A stretch of DNA of 64,000 nt from Natrinema zhouii (GTDB lineage Archaea; Halobacteriota; Halobacteria; Halobacteriales; Natrialbaceae), in the NCBI RefSeq assembly GCF_013456555.2, contig NZ_CP059154.1, positions 3,038,001 through 3,102,000 of the forward strand, written 5' to 3'. A model generated the notes under the pieces. It saw nothing but the letters and a program-made list of their open reading frames with translations, ran no database searches and was not told the DNA's origin. Numbering within the stretch: the stretch's first letter is position 1; each line of letters opens with the position of its first letter. A program made the translations under genes and the position numbers. Positions 51,143-60,060 of the stretch are shown here, piece by piece.

Positions 51143-52783
51143 TTAGAGGTAACTGACACCGCTGCCACCGTCGTCCTGCTCGTCATCATCTCCATCGCCG
51201 GCATCGCGATCGTCGACGTCGTCGAGCACGCCCATCGACTCGAGCCGGCGGAACCCTTTCTCGGCCATGTACCAGCTGGCGATGAGGTCTGGTGTGTGAC
51301 CGTGCATCTTCCCATCCCGACGCTCGAGGCTCTGCATCGCGGTGATGAAGTCCTCGGTCGGTCGGTGACCGCGGTGGAAGAGGATGTAGCCGTTGTCGAC
51401 AAGCGTTCGGATCCGTGGAATGCCGTTCTCCCAGCTGTGTTTCGTGCCAGACGTCGTCAGTCCGGTCACCTTCGCGGCCAGCTGGGCGTCGAACTCGATC
51501 GCATCCTCGACGACGTAGGACTGCATCCCGTTGTCCTCGATCACGATCATCGCCGGGTCGTACCGCCGGTCGTACTCGAGAAGCTGGTTCTTCACCTGAC
51601 TGGGCTGCATCCCTGCCTCGGTATGAGCGTCCAGGAGGCGACGTCGACCGTCGCGCTGCAGGAGCCAGACTGAGAAGGCAGCGTCGTCGCCGGTCGGTGA
51701 GTTCGCCGGGTCGTGGCCCAGGATGATCGCCTCGCCGGGCCCGGCGCGGTACTTCGGCGGCGGATCACGATTGTCGATCGAGCAGCCACCCTCCGCGGCC
51801 GGCTTCCGGACGTCCGTTGCCTCGATCAGGTTCCCGCTCGAGCCCATGATGACGAGGCAGTACTCTCGCCAGAACCGGTGGTCAGCCATCTGGGACCGTT
51901 TGTTCTCGAGCCACTGGGGGCCTCGAGCCTCTGGCCAGAGTACCTGGAGCGTCTCGCCATCGTTCCACGGGTCTTCGACCTCGGTGTAGAGCTCGGGATC
52001 GGGCCGGCGATCCTGCCAGTCGTCGTCGGCGCCGAACTGCTGGTCCCAGAAATCGAGGATCGAAGGGTACTCGTCGAACTCGTAGCCCTCGAGGGCACGG
52101 TAGTCGTTGTAGATATCGTCTGGGCGCTTCCGCGTCCCGATCATGACGGTCCGACCGCCCTCCTTGACCATCGGGACAGAGACGGCCTGGATCCAGTCGA
52201 GGACGTCCTCGGTGTCCCCGTCGCCTTTCTCCTTGATGATGTCGTCCAGGACGAGCAGGTGGGCGCGGTCGCCCTCGATCCCGCCGAAGAGCCAGCCCGA
52301 ATTCATGACCGAGCCGTGGGCCCACTCCTTGGCCTCGATCGTGTCCTTCTTTCGTGGCCCGTTGAGGTTCGTGAGCCACGGGTTCCGCTCGACCATCTTC
52401 CAGAACTCGGTGTCGGCCTTCTTCTTGACCGAGCCTTGGTTGTTCATCGCCCAGATCGCGCGGAAGCCATCTTTGTACTCGAGCGAGGCGATCAGGTAGG
52501 CCAGCGTGATCGTCGTCTTCAGGCCGTCTCGGTGACAGAGCAGGACGCGATCGCCGCCGTCGAACGCCTCGAGCCAGTGCTCGTGATGGTCGCCTAGGAA
52601 GTGGTACTGATCCTCCTCCATCTCCTCGGCCATGTAGTTCCGCGTCAGTTCGTTCGCGTACGTGATCCAGTCGCCCGTCTCGAATGGGTTCAAAAGGTCG
52701 CGTTTGGTCTCGGGATCGGAGACGATCTCGAGGAACTGCTCGGCGCTGGCGTCGACGTCGTCGGACTCAAGCAGACTACTCAT
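51143..52783 (-). CDS. Terminase large subunit
   Basis: A 546-residue DNA-packaging motor. The ATPase half has a degenerate Walker A (LLCHRDGLKTTITLAYLIAS) and Walker B (HLLVLDDIIKE); the nuclease half has the acidic triad in ILGHDPANSPTGDDAAF, MIVIEDNGMQSYVV and HTPDLIASWYMAE. It translocates DNA into the prohead through the portal and cuts it. Start at 52783; overlaps the small subunit by eight bases. The stop lies in the inverted repeat of the cargo block. Confidence 0.92.
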   Translation of the reverse strand: MSSLLESDDVDASAEQFLEIVSDPETKRDLLNPFETGDWITYANELTRNYMAEEMEEDQYHFLGDHHEHWLEAFDGGDRVLLCHRDGLKTTITLAYLIASLEYKDGFRAIWAMNNQGSVKKKADTEFWKMVERNPWLTNLNGPRKKDTIEAKEWAHGSVMNSGWLFGGIEGDRAHLLVLDDIIKEKGDGDTEDVLDWIQAVSVPMVKEGGRTVMIGTRKRPDDIYNDYRALEGYEFDEYPSILDFWDQQFGADDDWQDRRPDPELYTEVEDPWNDGETLQVLWPEARGPQWLENKRSQMADHRFWREYCLVIMGSSGNLIEATDVRKPAAEGGCSIDNRDPPPKYRAGPGEAIILGHDPANSPTGDDAAFSVWLLQRDGRRRLLDAHTEAGMQPSQVKNQLLEYDRRYDPAMIVIEDNGMQSYVVEDAIEFDAQLAAKVTGLTTSGTKHSWENGIPRIRTLVDNGYILFHRGHRPTEDFITAMQSLERRDGKMHGHTPDLIASWYMAEKGFRRLESMGVLDDVDDRDAGDGDDDEQDDGGSGVSYL

Positions 52784-53402
52784 CGGTCTCGTCGCCTGTT
52801 GCAGACTGCTGCTGTCTCTGACGGATCAATTCTCGAGCGATTTCCTTCTCGTCTTCACCGAGTTCTCGCGTAGTCGTCTGGTCGACGTCGGCATCAACCT
52901 TCGCCTCGAGTTTCTCGGCCGGCCTCTCGATCACGCCGAACTCGCTGGCCCACTGCCGGGCCTCGCGGAGGAAACGATCATCGGCCGTCCGGAGGTATTT
53001 CGCGTACGCCTCCTTGACGACGTCTGCAGCGAAGTCATCACCGTTCTCCTCGAGGTCGAGCGCCTCGATCGCCGCAGCTTCGGAGTCAGTCAACCCCTCC
53101 TGCATGAAGTCCTGGAACTCCGAGTAGGCCCCATGCTCGAAGTTGCCGTTTTTCTTGCCACGGTTGTCGACGGCGCCGAGATGATGGCTGCAGGCACCCT
53201 CGCGCTTCTCGTCGACACCCCAGCCGGCGGCCAGCGTGCAGTACGGGACGTCGTCCCGCTCCCGGCCGTGCTCCGTGGGCGTCGTTCGCTCCGACTTCTG
53301 GGCAGCACAGATCCGGTGGCTCTTGTCCGAGTCTGGATGGATCGGGTGGCCCTCAGCGTCGGTCGGAGCCTCGGGAGCGATCTCGAGATCGTGGTCTGTC
53401 AT
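52776..53402 (-). CDS. Terminase small subunit (probable)
   Basis: A 208-residue protein. The N-terminal 90 residues have Cys/His pairs (RICAAQK, CTLAAGWG, CSHHLG) as in gp1-like small terminases; the middle is helical (EFQDFMQEGLTDSEAAAIEA; KEAYAKYLRTADDRFLREAR) and the end is coiled (EIARELIRQRQQQ). DNA-recognition role before packaging. Assigned from order and layout. Confidence 0.8.
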   Translation of the reverse strand: MTDHDLEIAPEAPTDAEGHPIHPDSDKSHRICAAQKSERTTPTEHGRERDDVPYCTLAAGWGVDEKREGACSHHLGAVDNRGKKNGNFEHGAYSEFQDFMQEGLTDSEAAAIEALDLEENGDDFAADVVKEAYAKYLRTADDRFLREARQWASEFGVIERPAEKLEAKVDADVDQTTTRELGEDEKEIARELIRQRQQQSATGDETDE

Positions 53403-53440
53403 GGCGTGTTTGTTAGCGCAGGGTCTGTCATGGCGTGTTC
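53395..53440 (-). repeat. 17-bp direct repeat over the small terminase start
   Basis: GTCTGTCATGGCGTGTT occurs at 53395-53411 and again at 53424-53440. The upstream copy creates a ten-codon reading frame (53399-53431) whose TGA overlaps the small terminase ATG (ATGA), which could couple their translation. Confidence 0.5.
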
Positions 53441-53719
53441 ATCGAGGTGGACCGCTCCGGCTCACGCCACGAGGTCCTCGTCGAGAGATACCGTTGGGAG
53501 TTTTCGGCGAGTCGACGTCGTCGGGACGATCGTGCTCGCCCTCGAGGTGGCACTTCTTGCACCGCTTCCGGAGGTTCGCCGGATGACCGTTCCGTTCGTC
53601 CTGGTCGCGATGGTGGACGTCTACTCGAGTGGCCGTATCGAACAGTCGGCCACAGCCCGGACAGCGTCGACCGGCGCGTTCGCGATGGACGCGCTCGCGA
53701 TGGCGGTCTCGGGAGTCCG

Positions 53720-53723
<4 letters not shown>
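53439..53723 (-). CDS. HNH endonuclease next to terminase
   Basis: A 94-residue HNH protein: zinc Cys pair CPGCGRLF, then VDVHHRDQDERN and RKRCKKCHLE. In HK97-like phages an HNH protein beside the terminase helps cos cleavage; the same may hold here. Start at the ATG 53723, four bases into the neighbour's stop. The C-terminus is Arg/Pro-rich. Confidence 0.82.
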
Positions 53724-54373
<650 letters not shown>

Positions 54374-54524
54374 CCAGTAGAAGAACTGCACAGTTTGTTT
54401 TCTAGCATCATTTTTCAACAACAAAGGTTATGTGAGAGTCCCACATACACTGCGGTGTACTCTGCTGAAGTCGCGACGCGAGACATGGTCGGTTAACAGC
54501 GTGTAGGTGCAGTACGCAGACATC

Positions 54525-54878
54525 ATGAAGCCGCACACACAAACCCCACAGGACGCAGAGACCGGTACACCGAACATTTCCAATACAGAGCTGTTCGCCG
54601 CCTTTGCAGCAGAACGGCGGCAATATGCTCTTACTTATCTCGCTCAGAAACCAGCGGCGATCCACATCGGTGACCTTGCCGAATACATCTCGATCAAGGA
54701 GAACAACCCATCATACGATTGGTATCAACGCGTTCTCGTTGACCTTCACCACCGACACCTTCCATACCTGTGTGATGTTGGTCTCGTCCACTACGAGGAG
54801 GAAACTGAGCTCCTGGAGCTAGCAGTCGATCGGGATGTAGTTTCCCCGTTCCTGGAACTCACTGAATACGCCGAATAA
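54525..54878 (+). CDS. Winged-helix protein (DUF7344-like)
   Basis: A 117-residue relative in layout of the protein at 16292: FAAFAAERRQYALTYLAQKP (helix 1), HIGDLAEYISIKENNPSYDW, then VDLHHRHLPYLCDVGLVHYE (recognition helix and wing). It is the boundary gene between the late module and the right early module; likely a regulator. Start at 54525 (MKPHTQ). Confidence 0.75.
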   Translation: MKPHTQTPQDAETGTPNISNTELFAAFAAERRQYALTYLAQKPAAIHIGDLAEYISIKENNPSYDWYQRVLVDLHHRHLPYLCDVGLVHYEEETELLELAVDRDVVSPFLELTEYAE

Positions 54879-54903
54879 GTGATTACTGCGCTGACGACTG
54901 CAG

Positions 54904-55044
54904 TCAAGAACATCCCGCCGCTCGTGATTTTCGATGAACTCGAGCGAATACGAGGGCATCGTCCACGGTTTCGAAACCACCCTCCTCAAGCGCCTCGGCT
55001 ATCGCTGGGCCGATGCCGTCGATATCTATGAGGCTCTCGATCAT
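54904..55044 (-). CDS. Small helix-hairpin-helix protein (46 residues)
   Basis: The core LIDIDGIGPAIAEALEEGGF, then ETVDDAL, is a classic helix-hairpin-helix DNA-binding motif (GIGPAIAE turn). The gene is two bases after the membrane protein start in the same leftward run. It probably binds DNA nonspecifically. Confidence 0.65.
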   Translation of the reverse strand: MIESLIDIDGIGPAIAEALEEGGFETVDDALVFARVHRKSRAAGCS

Positions 55045-55046
55045 GG

Positions 55047-55367
55047 TCAGTCGTCCTCGGTGTCCTCCTTCGACTTGCCACCGTCAGTGAGTGTGACCGC
55101 GTTGAGAGCTCGCTTGACCTCGAAGTCCCACATCTTCCCGAGGACCGTGAATGCGATCGCGGTCGTCCCGATGACGATCTCGTAACGCGCCGGGTCGGCG
55201 CCGGTGAACATCGGCCCGAGGACGATCGCCGCCCAGACGCCGAACAGGATGATCGTGCCGATCGTCCGTTCGAAGGTCTCGCTATCGGGCATCAGTGTTC
55301 TCCCCAGGCAGATGATCTCGATTTTGGCGCGGTCCAGCGGATCGGATTTCTTGGGTTTCGTCGACAT
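55047..55367 (-). CDS. Two-helix membrane protein
   Basis: A 106-residue protein: basic N-terminus, two transmembrane helices (TIGTIILFGVWAAIVLGPMF; YEIVIGTTAIAFTVLGKM), then a charged cytoplasmic tail. Start at 55367 (MSTKPKKSD). Could be a holin-like or membrane-remodelling protein, but there is no direct evidence. Confidence 0.65.
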   Translation of the reverse strand: MSTKPKKSDPLDRAKIEIICLGRTLMPDSETFERTIGTIILFGVWAAIVLGPMFTGADPARYEIVIGTTAIAFTVLGKMWDFEVKRALNAVTLTDGGKSKEDTEDD

Positions 55368-55375
55368 GGCATCTA

Positions 55376-55975
55376 TCAGGCCTCGATCGGGTCGGCGATC
55401 TCCTCGATGACGTGGTTCAGGTCGAGATCGAACGCCACCATGACGACACCTGTCTCGACGTCCATCATCTCGCCGCGGTAGTGATCGCGCCACTGGTCGG
55501 GACGCCACGACGTCGCCTCCTCGTGGGCGGTGATCATAGTACCCTCGTCGGTCTCGAACAGCCGGACGTGGACCTGCCGCGGTCGGAGGAAGTGTGGCGC
55601 GCCGTGGAACGGAGCCGGTCCCTCGTAGCGTGCCCAGCTGGCGACCTCCGGTCGACCGAGCCAGTCACAGGCGAAGCTCGCCAGCGGCTGGGGTTCGTAG
55701 CCGGCGTCAGCGAGGTCCTCAAGGACAGCTTCCGGTGACCGATCGACGATATCGACCACCTGGTCGGTGCCGATCTTGGTCTCGGCGTAGAGGTCCTCGT
55801 CGTGGCGTTGGAACAGTCGGTGCAAGAGCGGGATCGAGTGTCGTCGGAGCGGACCCCAGAAACGGGCCCGATCGTTGAAGAGATGCTCGCCGGCGTAGAG
55901 CCGACCGAGTACCAGGAGCGACACGATGGCGACGCCGCCAAGGTAGACGACGTCGTCTGGGGGTGTTTCGATCAT
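55376..55975 (-). CDS. Hypothetical membrane-anchored protein
   Basis: A 199-residue protein. One N-terminal transmembrane helix (VVYLGGVAIVSLLVLGRLYA), then a soluble domain with LVDIVDRSPE-like helical start, and strands (HVRLFETDEGTMITAHEEAT; TGVVMVAFDLDLNHVIEEI). No family recognised. Same leftward run as the preceding gene. Confidence 0.65.
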   Translation of the reverse strand: MIETPPDDVVYLGGVAIVSLLVLGRLYAGEHLFNDRARFWGPLRRHSIPLLHRLFQRHDEDLYAETKIGTDQVVDIVDRSPEAVLEDLADAGYEPQPLASFACDWLGRPEVASWARYEGPAPFHGAPHFLRPRQVHVRLFETDEGTMITAHEEATSWRPDQWRDHYRGEMMDVETGVVMVAFDLDLNHVIEEIADPIEA

Positions 55976-56169
55976 GGTTGGTGTATGAAAAACGGGTGCG
56001 CCGAGTCGCGTCTGCGAGGCTTTTTGCCAAATCCCGGCGCGGGTCGGGACGGACCGTGGGATCTCTAACAGTCTCGGTGTGCCAACCGCCCCGAAGCGAG
56101 TGATAGCGGAAGCGAGTCGTCCCCTTCAGCCCAGTGGGGTAGGGGCAACGCCGGGCCACATCGGGGACA

Positions 56170-56370
56170 TCAGACGGGTTGCATCGCCATGAACTGCTGG
56201 AAGTGACGATCACATAGCTGGTCACCTTTGTACGAGCTCGTCGGGTCTCCAGTGCAGTTACCGCGGAAGAAGGTAGGCTCAGTTATTGGATCACAGGACG
56301 GCTCTGCAACTTCTACTACGCTTTGTCCAGTCCAAGGTTCCTCATCACTGAGATCGTAGCGAAAATAACC
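56170..56370 (-). pseudogene. Cys-rich gene remnant lacking a start
   Basis: Leftward frame open to the stop at 56170 with protein-like Cys/His content: DLSDEEPWTGQSVVEVAEPS, CDPITEPTFFRGNC and LCDRHFQQFMAM, a plausible zinc site. No ATG, GTG or TTG in frame near its beginning, because it overlaps the end of the membrane gene at 56316 in another frame. It looks like a native early gene truncated by the inserted membrane gene. Confidence 0.45.
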
Positions 56371-56594
56371 AACGGGAGAAGAACCCCGAGGCCGATGGCA
56401 TTCGAAACGATGCCAACATATGGAAACTGTGGTATCAATTGGGAAACATCAATAAAGTGACGGACAGTTTGACGCAGTGCAAGATAAAGGAGCACTCCAG
56501 TTGCAGTGCCTTCAATCGCAAAGATTACAATATATCTGTTTTTCACATCACTGAATTTCGACAAGAGTCCATAATCTTCACGGCCACATGTCAT
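56316..56594 (-). CDS. Small membrane protein, AT-rich insert
   Basis: A 92-residue protein with two transmembrane helices (YIVIFAIEGTATGVLLYLAL; VGIVSNAIGLGVLLPLVIFA) and a basic end. The DNA is clearly more AT-rich than the adjacent early genes and its 3' end overlaps a Cys-rich remnant. Probably acquired cargo. Confidence 0.6.
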   Translation of the reverse strand: MTCGREDYGLLSKFSDVKNRYIVIFAIEGTATGVLLYLALRQTVRHFIDVSQLIPQFPYVGIVSNAIGLGVLLPLVIFATISVMRNLGLDKA

Positions 56595-56655
56595 TAGAGA
56601 CTGTAAACCACCTAACGAGTCTCAACATGCTGGCCCTCGGTGGTCGGTTGGACCG

Positions 56656-57357
56656 TCACGGGACGATCACTGCCGATGCGAAGGCCTCGCGGGTTGTCTC
56701 GCCCTCGAGGACAGCCTCAAACAGTCGCTCCCGATCGACGCGGACGTCGGTCTTGCCCTCAGCGTGGAGTGTAGCCGCAGCGACGGCCAGGTAGTGGGCC
56801 ACCGTGAACGGGAAGCGAGTCCGAAGCGTCTCGTTTTCGTGCTTGTGATCAGTCTGGCCGCAGCGACAGACCGCGCCGACCGGGATAGGTTCGGCGGCGT
56901 CGATCGAGCGCGGCAGTGGGTTCCGGAAATCGGCGTAGGTTCCGACGTTGTGATCTTCGCCGTCGACGTCGTAGACGTAGACTGGATCGTGGCCGTCCTC
57001 GAAGTCGAGATCGGGGACATCGAGATCGTCGTCACCGTCGTCACGGATGTGTGACTTGATGCCGAACTCGCCGTGTTCGGTGACGTGTTCCCAGCCGATC
57101 GCCGCATCGGTGATCGACTTCCCTGCGGAGTTGCGCTCCGGGGGCTTCTCGATCTCCTTGAGCTGACGCCCACAGGTCGAGCAGAAGCGATGATCGTGCT
57201 CGAGCGTCTCGAAGAAGTCGTCTGCGAGCTTCTCGCGTCGGTGTTCGTCGTGGCATTCCGGCGAGCAGAACGAGCCCTCGACTGCAGGGAGGATGAACTG
57301 ATCGCCGCACTGTCCGCACTCGATGCTCTGGGGTGGGGTGGTTGTGTGGACAGACAT
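56656..57357 (-). CDS. Early protein with three zinc knuckle pairs
   Basis: A 233-residue protein. Cys pairs CGQCGDQF and FCSPECH form a first site near the N-terminus (a treble-clef-like H-x-x-C), CSTCGRQL a second, CRCGQTDHKHEN a third. The C-terminal helical part (PFTVAHYLAVAAATLHAEGK) is amphipathic. Start at 57357. The protein looks like a virus-specific nucleic-acid-binding factor. Confidence 0.7.
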   Translation of the reverse strand: MSVHTTTPPQSIECGQCGDQFILPAVEGSFCSPECHDEHRREKLADDFFETLEHDHRFCSTCGRQLKEIEKPPERNSAGKSITDAAIGWEHVTEHGEFGIKSHIRDDGDDDLDVPDLDFEDGHDPVYVYDVDGEDHNVGTYADFRNPLPRSIDAAEPIPVGAVCRCGQTDHKHENETLRTRFPFTVAHYLAVAAATLHAEGKTDVRVDRERLFEAVLEGETTREAFASAVIVP

Positions 57358-57633
57358 GGCTATGGGGGTCCCGGGCCGCTACCAACGACCCCAGGAGAAA
57401 CGCGTTGCTATCAGGTATGGAGATAATCAGTCTTAAAGGCGAATCAAATAGTGCTACTTTTCCGATTTCGTGAACGTCTGATGCGTGTCTATGACATTAC
57501 TATTGATTATCAATGCGATTTCTTTAATTGGAATGGGTACGGAATGAAGCGTCCGATTTGGTAAGTACGTGTGCGAACTGACCGGGTATAGGTGGAAAGC
57601 GCACGGAAACCACATCCAGTCTGAACCATCGGT

Positions 57634-58110
57634 TCAGCCGTCAATTTCAATTGGGTTTGCGAGCGATTCGCTACAATCTCGATCGTCGTCATCAGCATCA
57701 CGTGTTTCCCAAAAGGGTATGCCGTGGCCATCTGAATCAATCCGATACGCTATCTGGATAGCATACTCGCCCAACTCCTCTTCAGATTCGATTGTTACCC
57801 ACTTTGAATGGGTGTTTATCCGAAAGTGGACACGGAATGGCCCCGTCTCGTCGGGCCACTCCTGTGGAATCCATCGTTGTTGAGCGCGACTATCTTCTTC
57901 ACGGCTATCAATAGTGTAGGAATCAGAGAGTATTTCTTCATCCTCGTACTCAACACGCAGGTGAACGGTATGCGATTTGGTGTCTAAATTAATTAGTTCG
58001 ATACAGTTGAGACGAGGATGCCTGTTGGAAAAAGCTGAGGCGGTACATCCAGAAAATGTACCAGCGAGTAGAGGGAACGTAGCTCGGAGGGTAGCGCGAC
58101 GGGATGGCAT
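57634..58110 (-). CDS. Haloarchaeal Tat-type lipoprotein
   Basis: A 158-residue protein with a twin-Arg signal (SRRATLRATFPLLAGTFSGC) ending in a lipobox-like Cys, then a beta-rich domain (LNCIELINLDTKSHTVHLRV). Haloarchaea export most lipoproteins by Tat, anchoring them outside the cell. It is an AT-rich insert between two leftward early genes. A sequence like the VOC-cassette ends (GCTCTATATTTAGC) lies about 65 bases upstream, degenerate. Confidence 0.75.
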   Translation of the reverse strand: MPSRRATLRATFPLLAGTFSGCTASAFSNRHPRLNCIELINLDTKSHTVHLRVEYEDEEILSDSYTIDSREEDSRAQQRWIPQEWPDETGPFRVHFRINTHSKWVTIESEEELGEYAIQIAYRIDSDGHGIPFWETRDADDDDRDCSESLANPIEIDG

Positions 58111-58299
58111 ATAGTTACATCCTCAACATATTTGTATAAGCTTTCTGTGTGAGGGATTGGAATAGGCGATACTTGTACGCTCTATATTTAGCGAGCCAAT
58201 CTTGACGATATCTGGAGAGGTCGAGACATGTTTCGATAATTGTACTACCTGTACTTACCGCGAATTTCACGTGGTAATCTAAATAAAAAAACCGTGCTA

Positions 58300-58719
58300 C
58301 TATCTACTGCTATCGCACATCTCGCGTGAAAAGTAGACCGTGCAACGCTGGTCCGACGGGTGGTTGTAGCTGCTGATTAGATCCGCGTTCTCGAGCGTCG
58401 CGGTAGCGTCGCGAACGGTCCGCGGTGTTAGTGCCGTTGCGTCGGCGAGTTCGGTTTGCGTATGCGGGCCGTCAGCCTCGAGCGTCTTGTAGACGAGACG
58501 GACGGCGGGCGTTTCGTCAGCGACTGCTTTTGGGAGTTGTTCAGGCATCGTTTTTGGAGATTTGCTCAGTCCGTTCGATGTGTCGGATGGGATCAGCAAG
58601 CGGAGTGCGTGCTTGAACGACCGCGGCCGTTCCTCACCGGGATCGTCATCGACGGTACGGGCGCGGTCAAACATCGTCCGGTAGGCTCCGCGGACCTCTT
58701 CGTCGACGTCGTCAGTCAT
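58300..58719 (-). CDS. Winged-helix DNA-binding protein
   Basis: A 139-residue protein whose C-terminal 75 residues are a MarR-like winged helix (PHTQTELADATALTPRTVRD, then ATLENADLISSYNH and CTVYF). The N-terminal part is helical and charged. Start at 58719, four bases into the stop of the next upstream gene. Likely an early regulator. Confidence 0.75.
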   Translation of the reverse strand: MTDDVDEEVRGAYRTMFDRARTVDDDPGEERPRSFKHALRLLIPSDTSNGLSKSPKTMPEQLPKAVADETPAVRLVYKTLEADGPHTQTELADATALTPRTVRDATATLENADLISSYNHPSDQRCTVYFSREMCDSSR

Positions 58720-59546
58720 GTAGCACCACCGGCGAAGTCTGCCAGCGTCGGCTCGGATTCCCACTCGGCGCCGTCGACGGCGGGGACCTCGCTCGCTGGA
58801 ACTGTCCAGCAGCGGTGATCCCGCATCGCGGTCGCCGGCGAGTTCAGGACGCCCTCCTCGGGTGTCTCGTTCAGGACACGTGGCTCTCTCGACTCGAGCG
58901 TCGGGATCGCCATGATGTTCCCTGTCTCGTGGCGGACGTAGAACACGTCAGCGTCGCCGGTGTCGTCGTGAGCGTAGTCGATCGCGACCGCGGTCTCCTT
59001 AGTGACGTCCTCGAGGGATGGATGCGCCTCTGACCAGGTTTTCAGCCACTGGTTCTGCTCGCCGATCCGTAGCCCTTCGAGCGGGCAGTAGACCGGGACC
59101 GGGAACTCCTCCTCGAGGAACTCCTCCAGCGGGTCGACGTAGGCGGTGCCGGCGAGCAGCACGATCTCGAAGTTTGGCTTGAAGTCATCGGCGAGCTCGT
59201 CCCACGCCATCTCGTTTCCGGAAGGGACACCCTCGTAGCTGTTCGTCCGATACCAGAGGTTCTGCTTGACGTCGTTGACCCACGCCTCAAGGTCGTCCCC
59301 ATTGAGATCTCGGACCGAGGTATCGTACGGTTCGAGTCGGTGGACCGGATCGACGAGGCCGTGCTTGGCGGAGAGGATCAGCCAGTTGTCGCAGTAGAGC
59401 TCTGCCCATCGTCGTTTTAGCTGGAAGTGCGTTGACGTGTAGAGATCCTTTGCTGCAGACTCCGCATCGGCTTTCTTGCTCCCGCAGCTGACGATCGCGA
59501 ACGTCTGGATGCGACGGTTCGTCTCCGGGTCCCGATCGAGATTCAT
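58716..59546 (-). CDS. DUF6884-like protein
   Basis: A 276-residue protein. Residues about 10-150 match DUF6884: FAIVSCGSKKADAESAAKDL, then YCDNWLILSAKHGLVDP and a late IVLLAGTAYVDPLEEFL. DUF6884 proteins occur in phages, sometimes near deazaguanine DNA-modification genes, and are suspected nucleotide or DNA-modifying enzymes; no such partner is visible here. C-terminal 100 residues are unique and probably form a separate domain. Start uncertain by two codons (GTG at 59552 possible). Confidence 0.75.
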   Translation of the reverse strand: MNLDRDPETNRRIQTFAIVSCGSKKADAESAAKDLYTSTHFQLKRRWAELYCDNWLILSAKHGLVDPVHRLEPYDTSVRDLNGDDLEAWVNDVKQNLWYRTNSYEGVPSGNEMAWDELADDFKPNFEIVLLAGTAYVDPLEEFLEEEFPVPVYCPLEGLRIGEQNQWLKTWSEAHPSLEDVTKETAVAIDYAHDDTGDADVFYVRHETGNIMAIPTLESREPRVLNETPEEGVLNSPATAMRDHRCWTVPASEVPAVDGAEWESEPTLADFAGGAT

Positions 59547-59548
59547 CT

Positions 59549-59776
59549 TCACGCTTTCTCACCTCGGACTGCACCGCGGACTGTTCGCGAATCGACCTTC
59601 GAGCAGTCGAAACAGAGCGTGTTGTGAGGGTGATCGTGTCCTCGATCGACCGCGTAGAGTTCTCGATCGACGTCCTCGAGGTCAAACGTTCGTCCGCAGT
59701 ACGTGAAGCCGATGAGACTCTCGACGCAGTAGCCGTTATGTCCGTTGTCGAGGTTGACCACGTAGCCGGTCGTCAC
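59549..59776 (-). CDS. Small Cys-containing early protein
   Basis: A 75-residue protein with CSKVDSRT-type C-terminus and single Cys residues (GYCVESLIGFTYCGRTFDLE; LCFDC), probably one zinc site. GTG start overlaps the upstream stop by three bases. No family recognised. Confidence 0.6.
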   Translation of the reverse strand: MTTGYVVNLDNGHNGYCVESLIGFTYCGRTFDLEDVDRELYAVDRGHDHPHNTLCFDCSKVDSRTVRGAVRGEKA

Positions 59777-60060
59777 AAGTGATCACCCCCTTCACTTCGC
59801 GTAGAGTTCTCAGACTGTGAGACTGAACGATTAGTCCCCAGATCAACTGACCGCAGAGCGTTATATTCAGCAACTATTATGCAAGCAATAGCTATTACCA
59901 ATGTGTCGAGGTACGCTTTACCGGCCCCAATCAACAGAAGTTTCGCTTTCACCCCACACCCAGGGGCCGGAAACGTGTTGGATGACCAGCTATCCCTTAA
60001 ATTGGGATGCTGGCACGTTTCCCAATCGTGGTGGTTGCTCGGGCTGCAGAAGTCACTCAT
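59773..60060 (-). CDS. Small protein with Cys/His start and membrane-like end
   Basis: A 95-residue protein. The first 35 residues have a Cys/His site (FCSPSNHHDWETCQHP...GCG); the end contains a hydrophobic helix (LDTLVIAIACIIVAEYNAL) and a charged tail. The halves look unrelated, so a fusion or 3' replacement by inserted AT-rich DNA is possible. Start at 60060 because upstream frame is antisense. Confidence 0.55.
   Translation of the reverse strand: MSDFCSPSNHHDWETCQHPNLRDSWSSNTFPAPGCGVKAKLLLIGAGKAYLDTLVIAIACIIVAEYNALRSVDLGTNRSVSQSENSTRSEGGDHL

Larger units (their letters stand above)
48968..51145. mobile_element. Cargo block between terminase and portal, bounded by perfect 16-bp inverted repeats
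   Basis: TAACAGTAGTTGGTAA at 48968-48983 is exactly repeated in inverted orientation at 51130-51145; the right copy contains the terminase stop codon. Between them all genes are rightward and AT-richer than the leftward late operon: a broken HTH-10 gene, a membrane protein and a zinc-ribbon gene. Inner repeats at 49096 and 51011 are related to the ends of the VOC cassette. No transposase was found. Confidence 0.65.
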
